Shown: positions 11,388-24,203 of the stretch, one piece after another
Position numbering within the stretch: the stretch's first letter is position 1
How the letters are laid out: every line of letters begins with the position of its first letter
NCBI GenBank assembly: GCA_964017235.1
Contig: OZ024933.1
Coordinates: forward strand, 65,082,255-65,146,254
From: Sabellastarte sp. h YS-2021
Lineage: Eukaryota > Annelida > Polychaeta > Sabellida > Sabellidae
Direction: 5' to 3'
DNA: 64,000 nucleotides
Program-made: the position numbers and the translations under genes
Notes under the pieces: model-generated
Databases searched by the model: none
Seen by the model: the letters and a program-made list of their open reading frames with translations, nothing else
Told to the model about the DNA's origin: nothing

Positions 11388-12290
11388 AATTATCTCCCGC
11401 CTGTGGCCGAAAGCCGTGGTCGGGAGATTATAAAACGCCTTCCGTCCGTGCGTCCATTCGTCACGTTTTTGCATAAACCTTAATATCTCATTCATTTATA
11501 AAGATATCTTCACCAAATTTGCAGGGAATGTTTACGGCTATGAAAACCTGTCTCTGCAAAATTTTAGCCTCATTTTAAAAAACAAAATGGCCACCATAGC
11601 TAATTCTTTAAAAATCATTAAGGTGCTCTAAATCTTGAAATATTCTAGCTAGCTTCATCAAATTTGCACAAAAGCTATATGGCTAGAAAAGCAAGCTAGC
11701 CTGATAGTAATTTTGGCCTAGTTCTAAAAACAAAATGGCCACCATATCACATGTTTAATGTCAAACAGGGTTATCCTATTAAAAATGCCTTATATCTCCC
11801 CAAATATTGCTCCTGGAGGTTCGGAATGTGAAAACAACTTGTAGGAAGTCATGGCCAGGGAATCTTTCCAGGTGTTGAATTTGACCTTTGACTCCTGCTT
11901 CAAGGTTAAATGAGGTTGTCACACTAAAACATCCTTATTTCTCCCTTATTATTGGTGCTATGGCTTCAGAATATAAAGACAGTCCATTAAAAGTCCTGGC
12001 CTTCAAATGTTTTGTATGAGAAAAATTTTGGCCATATTTTGAAAAACAAAATGGCCCCCATAGCCAATTATTTAAAAATCATTAAGATGCTCTAAAACTT
12101 CAAATATTGCAGCTAGATTCATCAAATATGCGCAAAATATATATGGCTAGGAAAGTTAGCCTGATAGTAATTGTATCCCCGGACGAAAGTATGTATGTAT
12201 GTATGTATGGTTTTTGAGTTATGTGGGCAAACAGACAAACAAATGGGTATGATTACAATACTCTCATCTCTCCCCTTTAGGGGCCAAGGG
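11388..12290 (+). mobile_element. HINE-like repeat beginning with a TATCTCCCGCC hairpin
   Basis: Starts with ATCTCCCGCC(...)GGTCGGGAGAT, a terminal hairpin, followed by CCTTCCGTCCGTGCGTCC. It contains repeats with AAAACAAAATGGCCACCAT at about 11580, 11728 and 12044, and a second half (ATTAAGATGCTCTAAAACTT, TATATATGGCTAGGAAAG) also found at 24860-24940 in the foldback element. A GTAT microsatellite lies at 12189-12210. There is no coding capacity. The assignment to Helentron-type non-autonomous repeats is inferred from the hairpin and repeat structure only. Confidence 0.6.
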
Positions 12291-13685
12291 TAAAAACACC
12301 ACTGCAAACAGCAAATCCTAATGCTTGGGTCATTAGAAAACAGCTTCGGAGATACTAGAATTCACTAAAAAGTACCTCGAAATATATTCTATCGGTGAAA
12401 AATATATAGCAGAAACTAATTTTATTATACTCAACTTTGTAAACTGACATTTACATTCTCACACATTTGTATTTCCATTATAATTTAAATTGAAATTTGT
12501 ATGTGTAACTGTGTACACAGGTCTAGCTACAGAGCAAACCACATAACTAAAGTGATTTTAATCAGAAAAATCCACCACATTGTCATGCGGGGATGTTAAT
12601 AAAAACAGATCCCATCTGCTGGATAACCAGATTTCTAATTAAAACTCAGGTTTTTAATACTTTTTAATACAAACTGGCATTAATGGCCAGTGAACCCCCA
12701 CCTGCCATTTGAATGCCCACCTTGTATTTCTATATTAGAGGTAAAAGATAATGCTTCTATATGTCTATAAAATAAGTGTTTACTGCTATGTCTGGTATTC
12801 GTAGCATTGGGATTATTTGCCGAAACAGACAAACAACTTAAAATAAATATTACAACACTAAATGCAAGTTTTAATAGAAATACAATTTTTTTTGGAAACT
12901 ATGTAACCAACAAATATGTATTATATATCAAGAGAAAGGTCTTTCTATAGTGCATCTGCTAATTTTTGTTGCATAAAAATCCATGCAGAAATGACTGAGA
13001 TTTTGCAAGTTAAAGATTGAAATTTTTATATTCACTGGTGCCCATGTTTTTTTACTACTTTTTCACAAAAAAAGTCATTCTATCATTAAATATTGATTTA
13101 CTTAACTCATAGATTATATTTCATCAGTTTGGTGCATTGAGGCCTTAATTCCAATAACAGATTCATGATGTGCTTTGCATGATGTAAGTTACTCAGTGTT
13201 AAAATCAACATTTAATGATACTGGTTTTAATTTTCCAAAATATAAACAAAACCCTCACAATGACAAACAGCACTGATACACATCATGGATGATGCATATG
13301 GAAACATGCAATGTCAAGCTAAGTGTATGGTAGCATGTGCAGAACAATTAGCAAGGTTATGTCGCTTAAAATGAGTAAAGCACTCTAAAAGGGGCCACAC
13401 AACCCCTCTATCTATGAACCATATAAAATGGGTGGTCCATGGAAATATTGTTAAAAATATCCAACTATGAACAAAAACTACACACTTGATAAACTGAATC
13501 CAACTCCTAACTATGCATTTACTGACAAGAATATAGTGGATTTTTTATATTAACTTAAGAGCCTCCAATATTTATTCAGTTGGTTGACTTGCTTCTGGTT
13601 ATAGCTTACTTCTACTTACACATACAAAAATATACTGTTTTCAGATACACAGACCTCCAAACTGGTTCCATGCTACTTAAATTTT
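12291..13685. other. No feature recognised
   Basis: AT-rich, with no reading frame or repeat structure I can support. Confidence 0.5.
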
Positions 13686-13693
13686 GACTCACA

Positions 13694-14218
13694 TGGAATT
13701 TTGCCCATCAATTTTTTTACCCATCGTTTTTTTTACTTAAACTTTACTTATTTAAAGGTTTAATAATTTTTAAGTAAAGAATGCCTACTAGGTGGCCTTG
13801 GGTGCATTATCAACATCTTCATGTCATTCATAACTTCTCCCTTCAATAAAAGGATTATATTAATAGTTTATAGGCCACATACTAATAGATTCCCACTTAG
13901 GGCTACATCAAAAAACTTGGGGTGACCTACAATAGATTTAGTTCACACACAGTTTGGCCTTGGAAAAGTACTCAAGACCATAGAATTTACAAGGGTGATA
14001 ACAAGATTCATAATTGCACTTTATACATACACGCTTCATTATAATCAGAAGGCACTACATACAGTTCACACACAGTATGATGTATATTGATGTATATTTT
14101 ACCAATGTCAATAAAACCTATATAGAAACCATTAGTTTCATTAAGTTCAGTCAATCACACCTAAACTTAATAAACAATAAAAAAAGATGGGTAAAAAAAA
14201 ATGATGGGCAAAATTCCA
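13694..14218. mobile_element. Foldback/MITE-like element with ~32-bp inverted ends
   Basis: GGAATTTTGCCCATCAATTT plus TTTTACCCATC at about 13696-13727 is almost perfectly inverted at about 14187-14218 (GATGGGTAAAAAAAAATGA, then TGGGCAAAATTCC). The ~520-bp span has no coding capacity. Confidence 0.6.
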
Positions 14219-14219
14219 G

Positions 14220-14312
14220 TCCTGAAAATTGGCTGATGGGCAAAGTTCCTGATGGGTATTGTTCTGACGAGCATAGTACCTGATGGGCACTGTTCCTGAT
14301 AGGCATTCTTCC
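14220..14312 (+). repeat. Short tandem repeat, CTGATGGGCA-type, ~4 units
   Basis: Units of about 25 bp containing CTGATGGGCAAAGTTC, CTGATGGGTATTGTTC, CTGATGGGCACTGTTC and CTGATAGGCATTCTTC follow the right arm of the foldback element and extend its TGATGGGCA motif. Confidence 0.65.
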
Positions 14313-14338
14313 GTACACCGATTAAGATACGTGGTCAT

Positions 14339-15294
14339 CAGGGTTCGCGAAGTACTTCTGAAAAATGGAGTCCAACGGACTACATGACCTCCTAAAAATG
14401 GAGTCCCGATCTTATTTTTCGGAGTCCAGCGTTTGCGTTAGGGTTATGAAACATAGGGTACCTTGTACCTTTGGCACATCAAAAAGGGGGTACCATGGTG
14501 TGAAAATGGGGTAGAAGTAATAATCTTCACATATTCCTCAATCAATTCTTTTATAGATAGCTCCAGTTTTTTTATTTTATTTCATGATATGCATCTATGG
14601 ATATTTATTAGTTTTTAAAATATTAGAAAATCAAAAAGATGAACCCCAGTCATCAAACTTCATTTTGTTGTAATTCTGGTGAAATTTATTTATTTTTTTA
14701 TTATATTATTTAAGCTACAAATATGATATTTTTACTGTTTGAAAGACGAATATTTGCAGTTTGTGTGTGACAAAAATTCATCGAGTAGTTCTAGAGGTAT
14801 ACTGTTTTTCCTGGGGACTTTCCGGGGTTAAAATATAAAGAATTTCGGAGATTTAGTATAATGCGTCTCCCCAAGAAGCACCATTCTGCTTTGTCGTTTT
14901 GATTGTTTCCGTGCAGAGATCACGCTTTCTTTGATCAGATGTATAATGTTTCGAGTGGATTTGCTAGTGTACAATACTAGCACTCACTGCCATTTCGGAA
15001 GGATCTCGCCTGGCTCTCGTCTCTTATGAAATCTCGCATAACAATGGTGGATGTAAACAACTCGCTTGGAAATCGCTCGAAACCATTTAATTTTAAAATA
15101 TAAGGCTTATCTTTAGTGTTATATATGTATATTCTGTGCATATCTACGCTTCCTAGTTGGACAGCCAACCGAAATTTGCTTCTGAAGCAGACATAAAAAT
15201 CGCGTCCCGATGGACGCACTGACAACCGAAATTCGCGTCCAAATCTGAAATACCACGTATATAACATACTCGGACGGCGTAATTGCGAACCCTG
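14339..15294. mobile_element. 956-bp non-autonomous DNA transposon with CAGGGTTCGC ends
   Basis: The left end CAGGGTTCGC and right end GCGAACCCTG are perfect inverted repeats of about 10 bp. Flanking sequence gives a 5-bp direct repeat, GTCAT (14334-14338 and 15295-15299). The CAGGG termini recall hAT elements, but those normally make 8-bp duplications, so the superfamily is left open. No transposase is encoded. Confidence 0.6.
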
Positions 15295-16775
15295 GTCATC
15301 CTTGGCACTCCTCAAAGCTTCACTTGAAGGTTACAGAAACTGTAAGCCATTAACATTAATGACTGCACTGGCTACATTTAACAAAGGAAAGGCAGTATTT
15401 CTTCAATCTGTGTCATTGTGTAAATGGATCTGACTAATTACAAAAACAAATGTCTCATTTTAAGGTAGATTTTTTTTCATAAATTTTGAAATAAAAATAC
15501 AGACAGACCTCTTTTTATAGGCATCCTTAGTCCGGAATCTTTGTTTTTGTTGTTGTTGGTTGTTGTTGTTGTTAACAGAGCTCTGGTTTATATAATTATT
15601 ACCAAAAATTGTATTTTTAATTCAAAAATTCAAAAAGTTAACAGAAAGTCATACAATAATAGTACCTTTTACCCCTTTCTCTTGTCACACAAAGATATGA
15701 TTTGTCAAATAGCACTTTTATTCTGGTTTTTACACTTCAGAAAACATGGCACATGAAATACATGTAGTAAGACTTATGTGACCTTCCCCAAAGTATGTGA
15801 CACTTGCAATTGAGGAAACTGCAATAGTTTTCTATCAATTATTAGGCATTTTATATCCTATATTTGTGTATGACTCATATGATATTGCCAGAGTTATCTC
15901 ATTCCAATTTCTCAAAAGATAATTTTCTTCTATGAATACAAGAGGTTAAAAATAATCAAAATAGCAATGTTACCTGTTTTGTATATAGCCATACAGTGTA
16001 CCAAATTTTTTCAGTATTTGCTTTACAGTTCTAAAACCTTGAGGAATTAAAAAACTCCTTTTCTCAGAAATTTATCAAATTCTTGGAAATTCTAGGAAGT
16101 AAAGAATGCTAAGTTGAAGATGGATCCTGATGTTTCAATAACTTTTTGGGGTATCTCAAGTGTTTAATACTCTCTGACAGTTGCAAAAATCACCGTTTTT
16201 CTGTTTTCAGAACAATGGGTACAAACACTTTAACATGCATATTCCACATAGAAAAGTGAGACCAGCCTATAAATCTCTGCCCTTATTTAATCCTGACATT
16301 GTTTTTTTTCTGTATAATAAAATACCTTTCGAACTACAAAGGCTGTCGGATGGAAAAATAATATGCCACTGGATTTACACGACGTTAACGGGTCGTTGTT
16401 TTAAGCCCTAGAAAATGAACCACCGTTGAACAAACTCTACAGCAAAGAGCCAAATGATCCGTTGCCCTATTTACGAGTCCATCTTTAAATGTCACTCCTT
16501 TTTATGGCCCTATATAGAACAACGTTGTTTTTTATGTGGCTGGATTTTTTTATTATTATTGCTACAGGAGACATTCACCGAACTCTGTGTGCAGTCACTC
16601 CTGTAAAAAGATACCCCAGTGATTTATTTGATTAAAGCTAAACATACTTAATTTTATTAATAGCCTAAGAATTACATTTTACAATGAATAAAACGCTAAA
16701 TTGTTTTGGTTTAACTGACTCAACATATTATGAAAGGTAACATCAGTTTGCAATTTATAAGCAATGAAATTAATA
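15295..16775. other. No gene recognised; one GTT microsatellite
   Basis: A GTT-rich microsatellite lies at 15541-15573. The remaining AT-rich sequence shows no credible coding frame. Confidence 0.5.
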
Positions 16776-16778
16776 AAA

Positions 16779-17120
16779 AATAGACCTAGCGCATCGGAGA
16801 ACCGATGCAAATTGTATCCATCGTAAAGACAATGCACCAAAACCTCTAGGACCAATAATAAGCGAGTTATAAGAACTTTTAAGTTTGGCTCTCCTCATTT
16901 GACCTTCAAGGAGGGGCCCAAGGTCAAGTCCGACCACGCGAAAAGATTCCCAGTGCATGATTTCCTATATGTTGGTTTACCATCCCAAACCTCTAGGACC
17001 AATAATAAGCAAGTTATAAGCACTTTTAAGTTTGGCTGTCCTCATTTGACCTTGAAGAAGGGGCCCAAAAGGCTTCACATCAACTTTTGCATAAAAGGGA
17101 CTATCAGATGAACATCTATG
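16779..17120 (+). repeat. HINE-like fragment: 5' hairpin and two ~145-bp units
   Basis: TAGACCTAGC, then the hairpin GCATCGGAGAACCGATGC and AAATTGTATCCA, match the start of a similar repeat at 56683-56725 (GCATCTGTGGCCAGATGC, AAATGTATCCA). Two tandem units follow (CCTCTAGGACCAATAATAAG at 16843 and 16988, each with CTCATTTGACCTT and GAAGGGGCCCAA-type blocks). A related fragment lies near 27830-27900. Confidence 0.6.
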
Positions 17121-17710
17121 GAACATGAATGGCTAATTTTATGGAAAGGCAAGTCTGAATAGGCAAGTTTAAAGATTGCTCCTGAAACTGACAATATTAT
17201 TTAGGATGTAGTAGCCTTTCTTAAGGCCTGAATTACTTTGTAATAAGGAAAAACTTTCAGGTTACACAATAATATTTCAAATTAAACTAGAGGATCGCTC
17301 GCAAAAAAAAAAGATAATGTTTTTGCATAGCAAAAACAAAGCGTCCCGAAAAGGATATAAAGGTGAGTGCTAAAGTATTAAGAAAATGCTTCGTTTCTAG
17401 CCTTATACTGTTGTGGCAACCAAAGTCAGCACAGTCTGCTCTATCTAGCACGGTTTTCAAGATATAAGCATTTTTGTGTTTTGCAAAAAATAAAAAAATT
17501 AAAAATGTCCACTATATTTGGCGAGACAAAAATATTTTGAAAATTGGCATGGCTACTCTGCAGAGATACCCAGCAGGTCCAAAATTTTGTTGAGTTCGCT
17601 CCATATAGCACGGTTTTCGAGATATAAGCATTTTTGTGTTTTGCAAAAACTTTGAAAATTCAAAATGGCCACCATTTTTGGGGAGACAAAAAATTTTGTC
17701 AAGACCACTG

Positions 17711-19540
17711 CCGCGGTGTGTATCTCCCGCCGAGCATTAAAGCAGAAGAAATAGCTTTTCCGAGATATTCACAATTTTTCATTTTCATGTGTGAAAGCTC
17801 TTCCAAAAGTAGGTGAATGAGTTATTTGAGAAAAATTGGCTATCTGCAATACTACTAAGAGATAAATCACATTTACTCATTTTGAGCAGGTGAATAATTA
17901 TCTATGGGTCTGAAACTTCACCAAGTGAAAGCTCTCCCAAAAGTAGGTGAATGAGTTATTTGAGAAAAATTGGCTATCTGCAATACTTTTAGAGATAATT
18001 CGCATTTACTCATTTTGAGTAGGTGAGTAATTAGCTATGGGTCTGAAACTTCACCATGTGAAAGCTCTCCCACAAGTAGATGAATGAGTATTTGATAAAA
18101 ATTGGGTATCCGCAATACTTTTACAGATAATTAGCATTTACTCATTTTGAGTAGGTGAATAAATAGCTATGGGTCTGAAACTTTACAGAGTGAAAGCTCT
18201 CCCAAAAGTAGGTGAATGAGTTATTTGAGAAAAATTGGCTATCTGCAATACTTTTAGAGATAATTCGCATTTACTCATTTTGAGTAGGTGAGTAATTAGC
18301 TATGGGTCTGAAACTTCACCAAGTGAAAGCTCTGCCAAAAGTAGGTGAATGAGTTATTTGAGAAAAATTGGCTATCTGCAATACTTTTACAGATAATTCG
18401 CATTTACTCATTTTGAGTAGGTGAGTAATTAGCTATGGGTCTGAAACTTCACCAAGTGAAAGTTCTCCCAAAAGTAGGTGAATGATTAATTTGAGAAAAA
18501 TTGGCTATCTGCAATACTTTTAGGGATAATTCGCATTTACTCATTTTGAGTAGGTGAGTAATTAGCTATGGGTCTGAAACTTCACCAAGTGAAAGCTCTC
18601 CCAAAAGTAGGTGAAGGATTAATTTGAGAAAAATTGGCTATCTGCAATACTTTTAGAGATAATTCGCATTTACTCATTTTGAGTAGGTGAGTAATTAGCT
18701 ATGGGTCTGAAACTTCACCAAGTGAAAGCTCTCCCAAAAGTAGGTGAATGATTTATTTGAGAAAAATTGGCTATCTGCAATACTTTTAGAGATAATTCGC
18801 ATTTACTCATTTTGAGTAGGTGAGTAATTAGCTATGGGTCTGAAACTTCACAGAGTGAAAGCTCTCCCACAAGTAGATGAATGAGTTATTTGATAAAAAT
18901 TGGGTATCCGCAATACTTTTACAGATAATTAGCATTTACTCATTTTGAGTAGGTAAATAATTAGCTATGGGTCTGAAACTTCACCATGTGAAAGCTCTCC
19001 CAAAAGTAGGTGAATGAGTTATTTGAGAAAAATTGGCTATCTGCAATACTTTTAGAGATAATACGCATTTACCCATTTTGAGTAGGTGAGTAATGAGTAA
19101 TTAGCTATGGGTCTGAAACTTCACCATGTGAAAGCTCTTCCAAAAGTAGGTGAATGAGTTATTTGAGAAAAATTGGCTATCTGCAATACTTTTAAGAGAT
19201 AATTCGCATTTACTCATTTTGAGTAGTGAGTAATCATCTACGGGTCTGAAACTTCACCATGTGAAAGCTCTCCCAAAAGTACATGAATGAGTTATTTGAT
19301 AAAAATTGGGTATCCGCAATAGTTTTTGAGATAATTCACATTTACTCATTTTGAGTAGGTGAGTAATTAGCTACGGGTCTGAAACTTCACCAAGTGAAAG
19401 CTCTTCCAAAAGTAGGTGAATGAGTTATTTGAGAAAAATTGGCCATCTGCAATACTTTTAGAGGTAATTCGCATTTACTCTTTTTGAGTAGGTGAGCAAT
19501 TAGCTATGGGTCTGAAACTTCACCAAGTGAAAGCTCTTTG
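17711..19540 (+). repeat. 133-bp satellite array, about 13 units
   Basis: Units contain GTGAAAGCTCTCCCAAAAGT, AGGTGAATGAGTTATTTGAG, AAAAATTGGCTATCTGCAAT, ACTTTTAGAGATAATTCGCA, TTTACTCATTTTGAGTAGGT and GAGTAATTAGCTATGGGTCT. Starts are spaced 132-133 bp (17925, 18058, 18190, 18323, 18456 and on). The array opens with GTATCTCCCGCC and breaks the surrounding 169-bp array. Nearly identical units recur at 57583-59050. Confidence 0.92.
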
Positions 19541-20655
19541 GGATAGCTGCTCTGCAGAGATACCCTGAAGATAAAAAACTTCGTCGAAATCGCTCTATGT
19601 AGCACGGTTTTCGAAATATTAGCATTTTTGTGTTTTGCAATTTTTGCGCAAAAATTCAAAAATTCAAAATGGCTGCCATTTTTGGCAAGAAAATTTTTTT
19701 TTGAAAATTGGCATGGCTACTCTGCAGAGATACCCTGTGGGTCAAAAATTTCGTCGAAATTGCTCTATCTAGCACGGTTTTCGAGATATAAGAATTTTTG
19801 TGTTTTGCAATTTTGCGAAAAATTCGAAAATTCAAAATGGCCGCCATTTTTTGCGAGAAATTTTTTGTTTGAAAATTGGCATGGCTACTCTGCAGAGATA
19901 CCCTGCGGGTCAAAAATTTCATCAAAATCACTCTATCTAGCACGGTTTTCGAGATATAAGCATTTTAATGTTTTGCAATTTTTGCGAAAAATTCGAAAAT
20001 TCAAAATGGCCGCCATTTTTGGCGAGACAAAATTTTTTTTGAAAATTGGCATGGCTACTCTGCAGATATACCCTGTGGGTCAAAAATTTCGTCGAAATCG
20101 CTCTATCTTGCAGGGTTTTCTCGATATAAGCATTTTTATGTTTTGCAATTTTTGCGAAAAATTCGAAAATTCAAAATGGCCGCCATTTTTGGCGAGACAA
20201 AATTTTTTTTTAAATTTGGATAATTACTCTGCAGAGATACCCTGTGGGTCAAAAATTTCGTCGAAATCGCTCTATCTAGCACGGTTTTCGAGATATAAGC
20301 ATTTTTGTGTTTTGCAATTTTTGCGAAAATTTCGAAAATTCAAAATGGCCGCCATTTTTGGCGAGACAAAAATTTTTTGAAAATTGGGAAAAGTACTCCG
20401 CAGAAATATCCTGCGGGTCAAAAATTTCGTCGAAATTGCTCTATCTAGCACGGTTTTTGAGATATAAGCATTTTTGTGTTTTGCAATTTTTGCGAAAATT
20501 TCGAATATTCAAAATGGCCGCCATTTTGGGCGAGATAAAATTTTTTTGAAAATTGGGTAAACTACTGCGCAGAGATACCCTGTGGGTCAAAAATTTCGTC
20601 GAAATCGCTCTATCTAGCACGGTTTTCGAGATATAAGCATTTTTGTGTTTTCCTT
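19540..20655 (+). repeat. 169-bp satellite array, about 7 units
   Basis: Each unit carries CTCTATCTAGCACGGTTTTC, GAGATATAAGCATTTTTGTG, CAAAATGGCCGCCATTTTTG and CTACTCTGCAGAGATACC. Spacing of the CTAGCACGG block is about 169 bp (19593, 19762, 19931, 20101 and on). Two more units lie upstream of the 133-bp array. A 250-codon open frame here is a product of the repeat and is not a gene. Confidence 0.92.
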
Positions 20656-21042
20656 ATTTGGAAAATTCGTAATGATTAATTAATCATTAATTACTTGGCC
20701 ATTTCTTGACCAATCAATGCCAAAATCTAATGATTTCCAGATTTTAATAGAATGAATGTATTTGCCAAGTTTCACGTGAATTGATAAAATTCCTTTCAAG
20801 TTATCATCCGGACAAGCTTCCCCATCGAAAAAAGACATTTTTGGTCATGTGACCTCTCTGATTGGTTGAAATGTCACTGCAGCATATTCAAAAAAATTCC
20901 CCAAGGCTACTGCCTAAACCTGCCAAATTTGAAAAGAATCCGCCTAACGGTTACAGAGTTATAAGGAAAACAAAATGCGGAGCCGCCGGAGCCTGAAGCT
21001 CTCCCATACACAAACAAGCGTCCCGCAAGGGACGCTTAATAA

Positions 21043-21900
21043 TGCACTCTTAAATATACTGGCTTTTACACCAGCTTACTAGTAACTGTGGTGAGCTAAT
21101 ATCTCTTACATAAAGGTGTGCTTTATGAATATAAAACCTTTGGTTATAATTTTCAAAAGGGTTTTGGCATAAATTTGAGCCTAAAACGAGGCCTAGTGCA
21201 GCAGCAACTTAGGAACTGCCTTTTGCATGTTTGTTTACATTGGGTAGAATGAATGGACCAAACATAAAAGAACTGGGGGAAACAACAACTTCTGCTTGAA
21301 ATCTAAAGCACCTTTAGAATGGACAATTAATTAGTCATTGGACACCAGTGTTGTAAAGGCAGATGAAACTTTGATTAACTCACACAATGGCTGATGCCAG
21401 TGATCTTGTTACAGTCCTCACAGTTGAAATGATACTCGGGAGGTTTTACCAAGTCTGTCAGATTACACTATCAATGTTCAGACAGTTTGTACATTTCCAT
21501 GTCAGTGATCTGTGATTTATGGCAGGTATTTGTGATTTTGACAAAAACTTTCGCAATAATAAAAGACTAAGTAAATAACAAACTGTTACCTTATAACTTT
21601 TGCATTTTATAATTATTTTATAATCTGGTAATACATAGCTTATAACTTTAAGTTAGAAGAATTATTAAGAGATGTTTGGGGAATATACTTACTTGTACAG
21701 CAGTCTTGTATTTAATTTATCATATTTCCTGTGTAGCTTTTGCTATCTAAGGCTCTCATACCTGTCAAAAGCTGCAGTCCATAGTGTAAAATAATATTTC
21801 AATATCAATGTATACTCACAGTAAAATTATAGTTGGATATAGAAAATGAAACTGCACTTCATTTTCTGCACTAGTCACAACAATGTAAATATACACCTAT
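21043..21900. other. No feature recognised
   Basis: AT-rich sequence between two arrays; no open frame or repeat seen. Confidence 0.5.
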
Positions 21901-21904
21901 GTGA

Positions 21905-22535
21905 TGCATTCTGAGTATCAATTGACTTAATGTGACCATTCTTAGTATCAATTGATTTAATGTGACCATTCTGAGTATCAACTGACTCTGAGTATCAACT
22001 GACTTAATATGAACCATTCTGAGTATCAATTGACTTAATGGGAACCATTCTGAGTATCAACTGACTTAATGTGAACCATTCTGAATATCAATTGACTTAA
22101 TATGAACCATTCTGAGTATCAATTGACTTACTGTGAATCATTCTGTGTATCAATTGACTTAATGAGAACCATTCTAAGTATAATTTGACTTACTGTGGCC
22201 ATTCTCAGAATCATTCGACTTAATGTGACCATTCCGAGTATGAATTGACTTAAGGTGAACCATTCAGAGTATCAACTGACTTAATGGGAACCATTCCGAG
22301 TATCCATTGACTTAATGTGAACCATTCTGAACATCAACTGACTTAATATGAACCATCCTGAGTATCAATTGACTTAATATGAACCATTCTGTGTATCAAT
22401 TGACTTACTGTGGCCATTCTGAGTATCATGTGACTTAATGTGAACCACTCTGAGTATCAAGTGACTTAATGTGAACCATTCTGAGTATCAATTGACTTAA
22501 TGTGAACCATTCTGAGTATCAATTGAGTTAACTCC
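21905..22535 (+). repeat. ~31-bp tandem array, about 20 units
   Basis: Units read approximately GAACCATTCTGAGTATCA then ATTGACTTAATGT, with frequent single-base differences and one short truncated unit near 21984. This is a simple minisatellite with no spacers. Confidence 0.92.
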
Positions 22536-24200
22536 TGTAATTAGTCAGAACAACTGATGCATTGTAACTATAGTACTTTAATCTCGCTTTTTGGTTAAAC
22601 ATCAAGTGTTTTATCTCAAATTAAATGTGATGAATGATTTTTGATGATCATTGAGCAAATCAAATAAAGCATTGAGTTTTTACCAAGGCAAAAAAGAAGA
22701 AATACTTTTGTAATCATTTCACCAAGACAGGAAGTTCAGAAACATTATACAAGTACAGCAGAGGAAATCCTTGGGTTGAAGAGTTCAAAGGCTGATTGAC
22801 TGATGTTGCCTATGATTTATCCAATTACACTAGCTATTATCTAAGCGCTGAAGCCCACTTTCTATCATATGATCTTGTAGGGAAATCCACATCAGTGCCA
22901 GTAGTAGTGATTTAGGTTCTCTCAAATATGTGAAAAAAATCCCTCCACATCTAGTCTTATACAATAAATTTCTCCGACATATTGATTAGCTTTGGTCATA
23001 TGAACCATGGTTAATGAACAGAGATCTTTCTTTAGTCACTCCGAAGCACCTCCAGGACAGAAGATAACAGACTAGTATATAAGAGTGCATTATGACAGTT
23101 CAGTAAACAATATTTGTTGATCCAATAAAAGATGGAGAATTCTTCAAGATTAAAACTGTTCTGTGTTGGCGCACATGGTATCATCTTTGGTGCTTAAAGA
23201 AAACATTAGATATACCAATACCAACTTTGTTATTAGACTGTACTGTCTGGTATTGTCATTGTTGGTGCATATTGGCCTTTATAGAAAGGACCTCTTTTAA
23301 GTAGCGGAAGGCCACCTTATAAGTTTCACAAAGCTTCCTTTAACTCTCCTTGCCAAAGGTCTTCCCTGGAATGTAAGGAGGGGGCAAATGTTCTTTAAAA
23401 TTATTTAACATTCTTTAAAGAACCCTTTCTTAACTTTAAGGTAGGTTATTTGCTTCCTTAAAATTTACCAGAGTTTCCTTGAAATTTCAAGGTGTCCTTT
23501 GAGGAAGAAGACTTTGTGAAACTGAGTTTCATTAATGGAGTGAGAAATTCGAAGAAATCCTAAAATCTAAGATGGACCTTCATCTTAATGAGGCTTCATC
23601 AAATCAGTCCCTTGTATCTTGACACTCCACTTAACAGGGGTGGGATCTATAAATCTTATCCATCATTTCTCTGAATTAATTTTCATATTTATCCCCTTGT
23701 TTAGACATTCTTTAATATGGAGGGACCTTTTCCAACACATACACTAAAGGAAGACAATCTTTTGTCGGAGCAATCTGACCAAAGCACGTTCATTGTGTTT
23801 TGGAAAGGCTGAAATTATTTCACAACAATGATGGAAATTACTGGTAATGACAGAGGAAGAGCAAGAAATGCTACAGCCTAATTTACTGTGCAAGAAAACA
23901 TTTTTTTCTCTGTTGTCTACCCCCACATGCCAATTATAGTAGGAAATAAGACGTAATGTCTTCTCGTGAGAAAAATGCCACCAAAATAAGATACCATTGA
24001 CTGATGATGACAGAAAATAGACTGCTGAAGGAACAGAAAGTGGATAGTTCACCAGACTAACTTATCAAGAGGGACATGACTCGGAAACCTGAACATCTCT
24101 GGGCACATCAGAGTATAAAAAAATATCATCGTTATATAAAGACTGCTTCAGTACCCATTAACCCCTTTGCCACCAATAAACAGTATTCAACTGTTGCAAA
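22536..24200. other. No gene recognised
   Basis: Open frames such as 23744-24052 (minus) have no recognisable domain. A loosely palindromic segment (TTCTTTAAAATTATTT, ATTCTTTAAAGAA) lies near 23390-23425. Confidence 0.45.
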
Positions 24201-24203
24201 CAA

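Larger units (their letters stand above)
17286..21042 (+). mobile_element. Composite satellite element (HINE-like) with nested arrays
   Basis: Starts ACTAGAGGATCGCTCGC and ends with the hairpin GCGTCCCGCAAGGGACGC followed by TTAATAA. A related block, AAAGCGTCCCGAAAAGG, occurs near the start (17336). The interior is built almost entirely from tandem repeats: two 169-bp-type units (17.42-17.70 kb), an interrupting 133-bp array (17.71-19.54 kb), then seven more 169-bp units (19.54-20.65 kb), and a unique tail that includes the 18-bp palindrome AATGATTAATTAATCATT near 20670. It has no coding capacity. Internal tandem repeats between a 5' start and a 3' hairpin fit HINE-type elements; this is inference. 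Confidence 0.65.

Noticed and set aside
17711..19540. Hammerhead ribozyme motifs in the satellite monomers
   Set aside because: Monomers lack CTGATGA and the paired GAAA core; isolated CTGATGA strings elsewhere have no matching partner.
19628..20380. 250-codon open frame, largest in its area
   Set aside because: It is the translation of the 169-bp satellite array; peptide repeats every ~56-57 residues and follow the DNA period, with no domain.
21905..22535. Regular short repeats resembling a CRISPR array
   Set aside because: Head-to-tail minisatellite without unique spacers, in a eukaryotic sequence.
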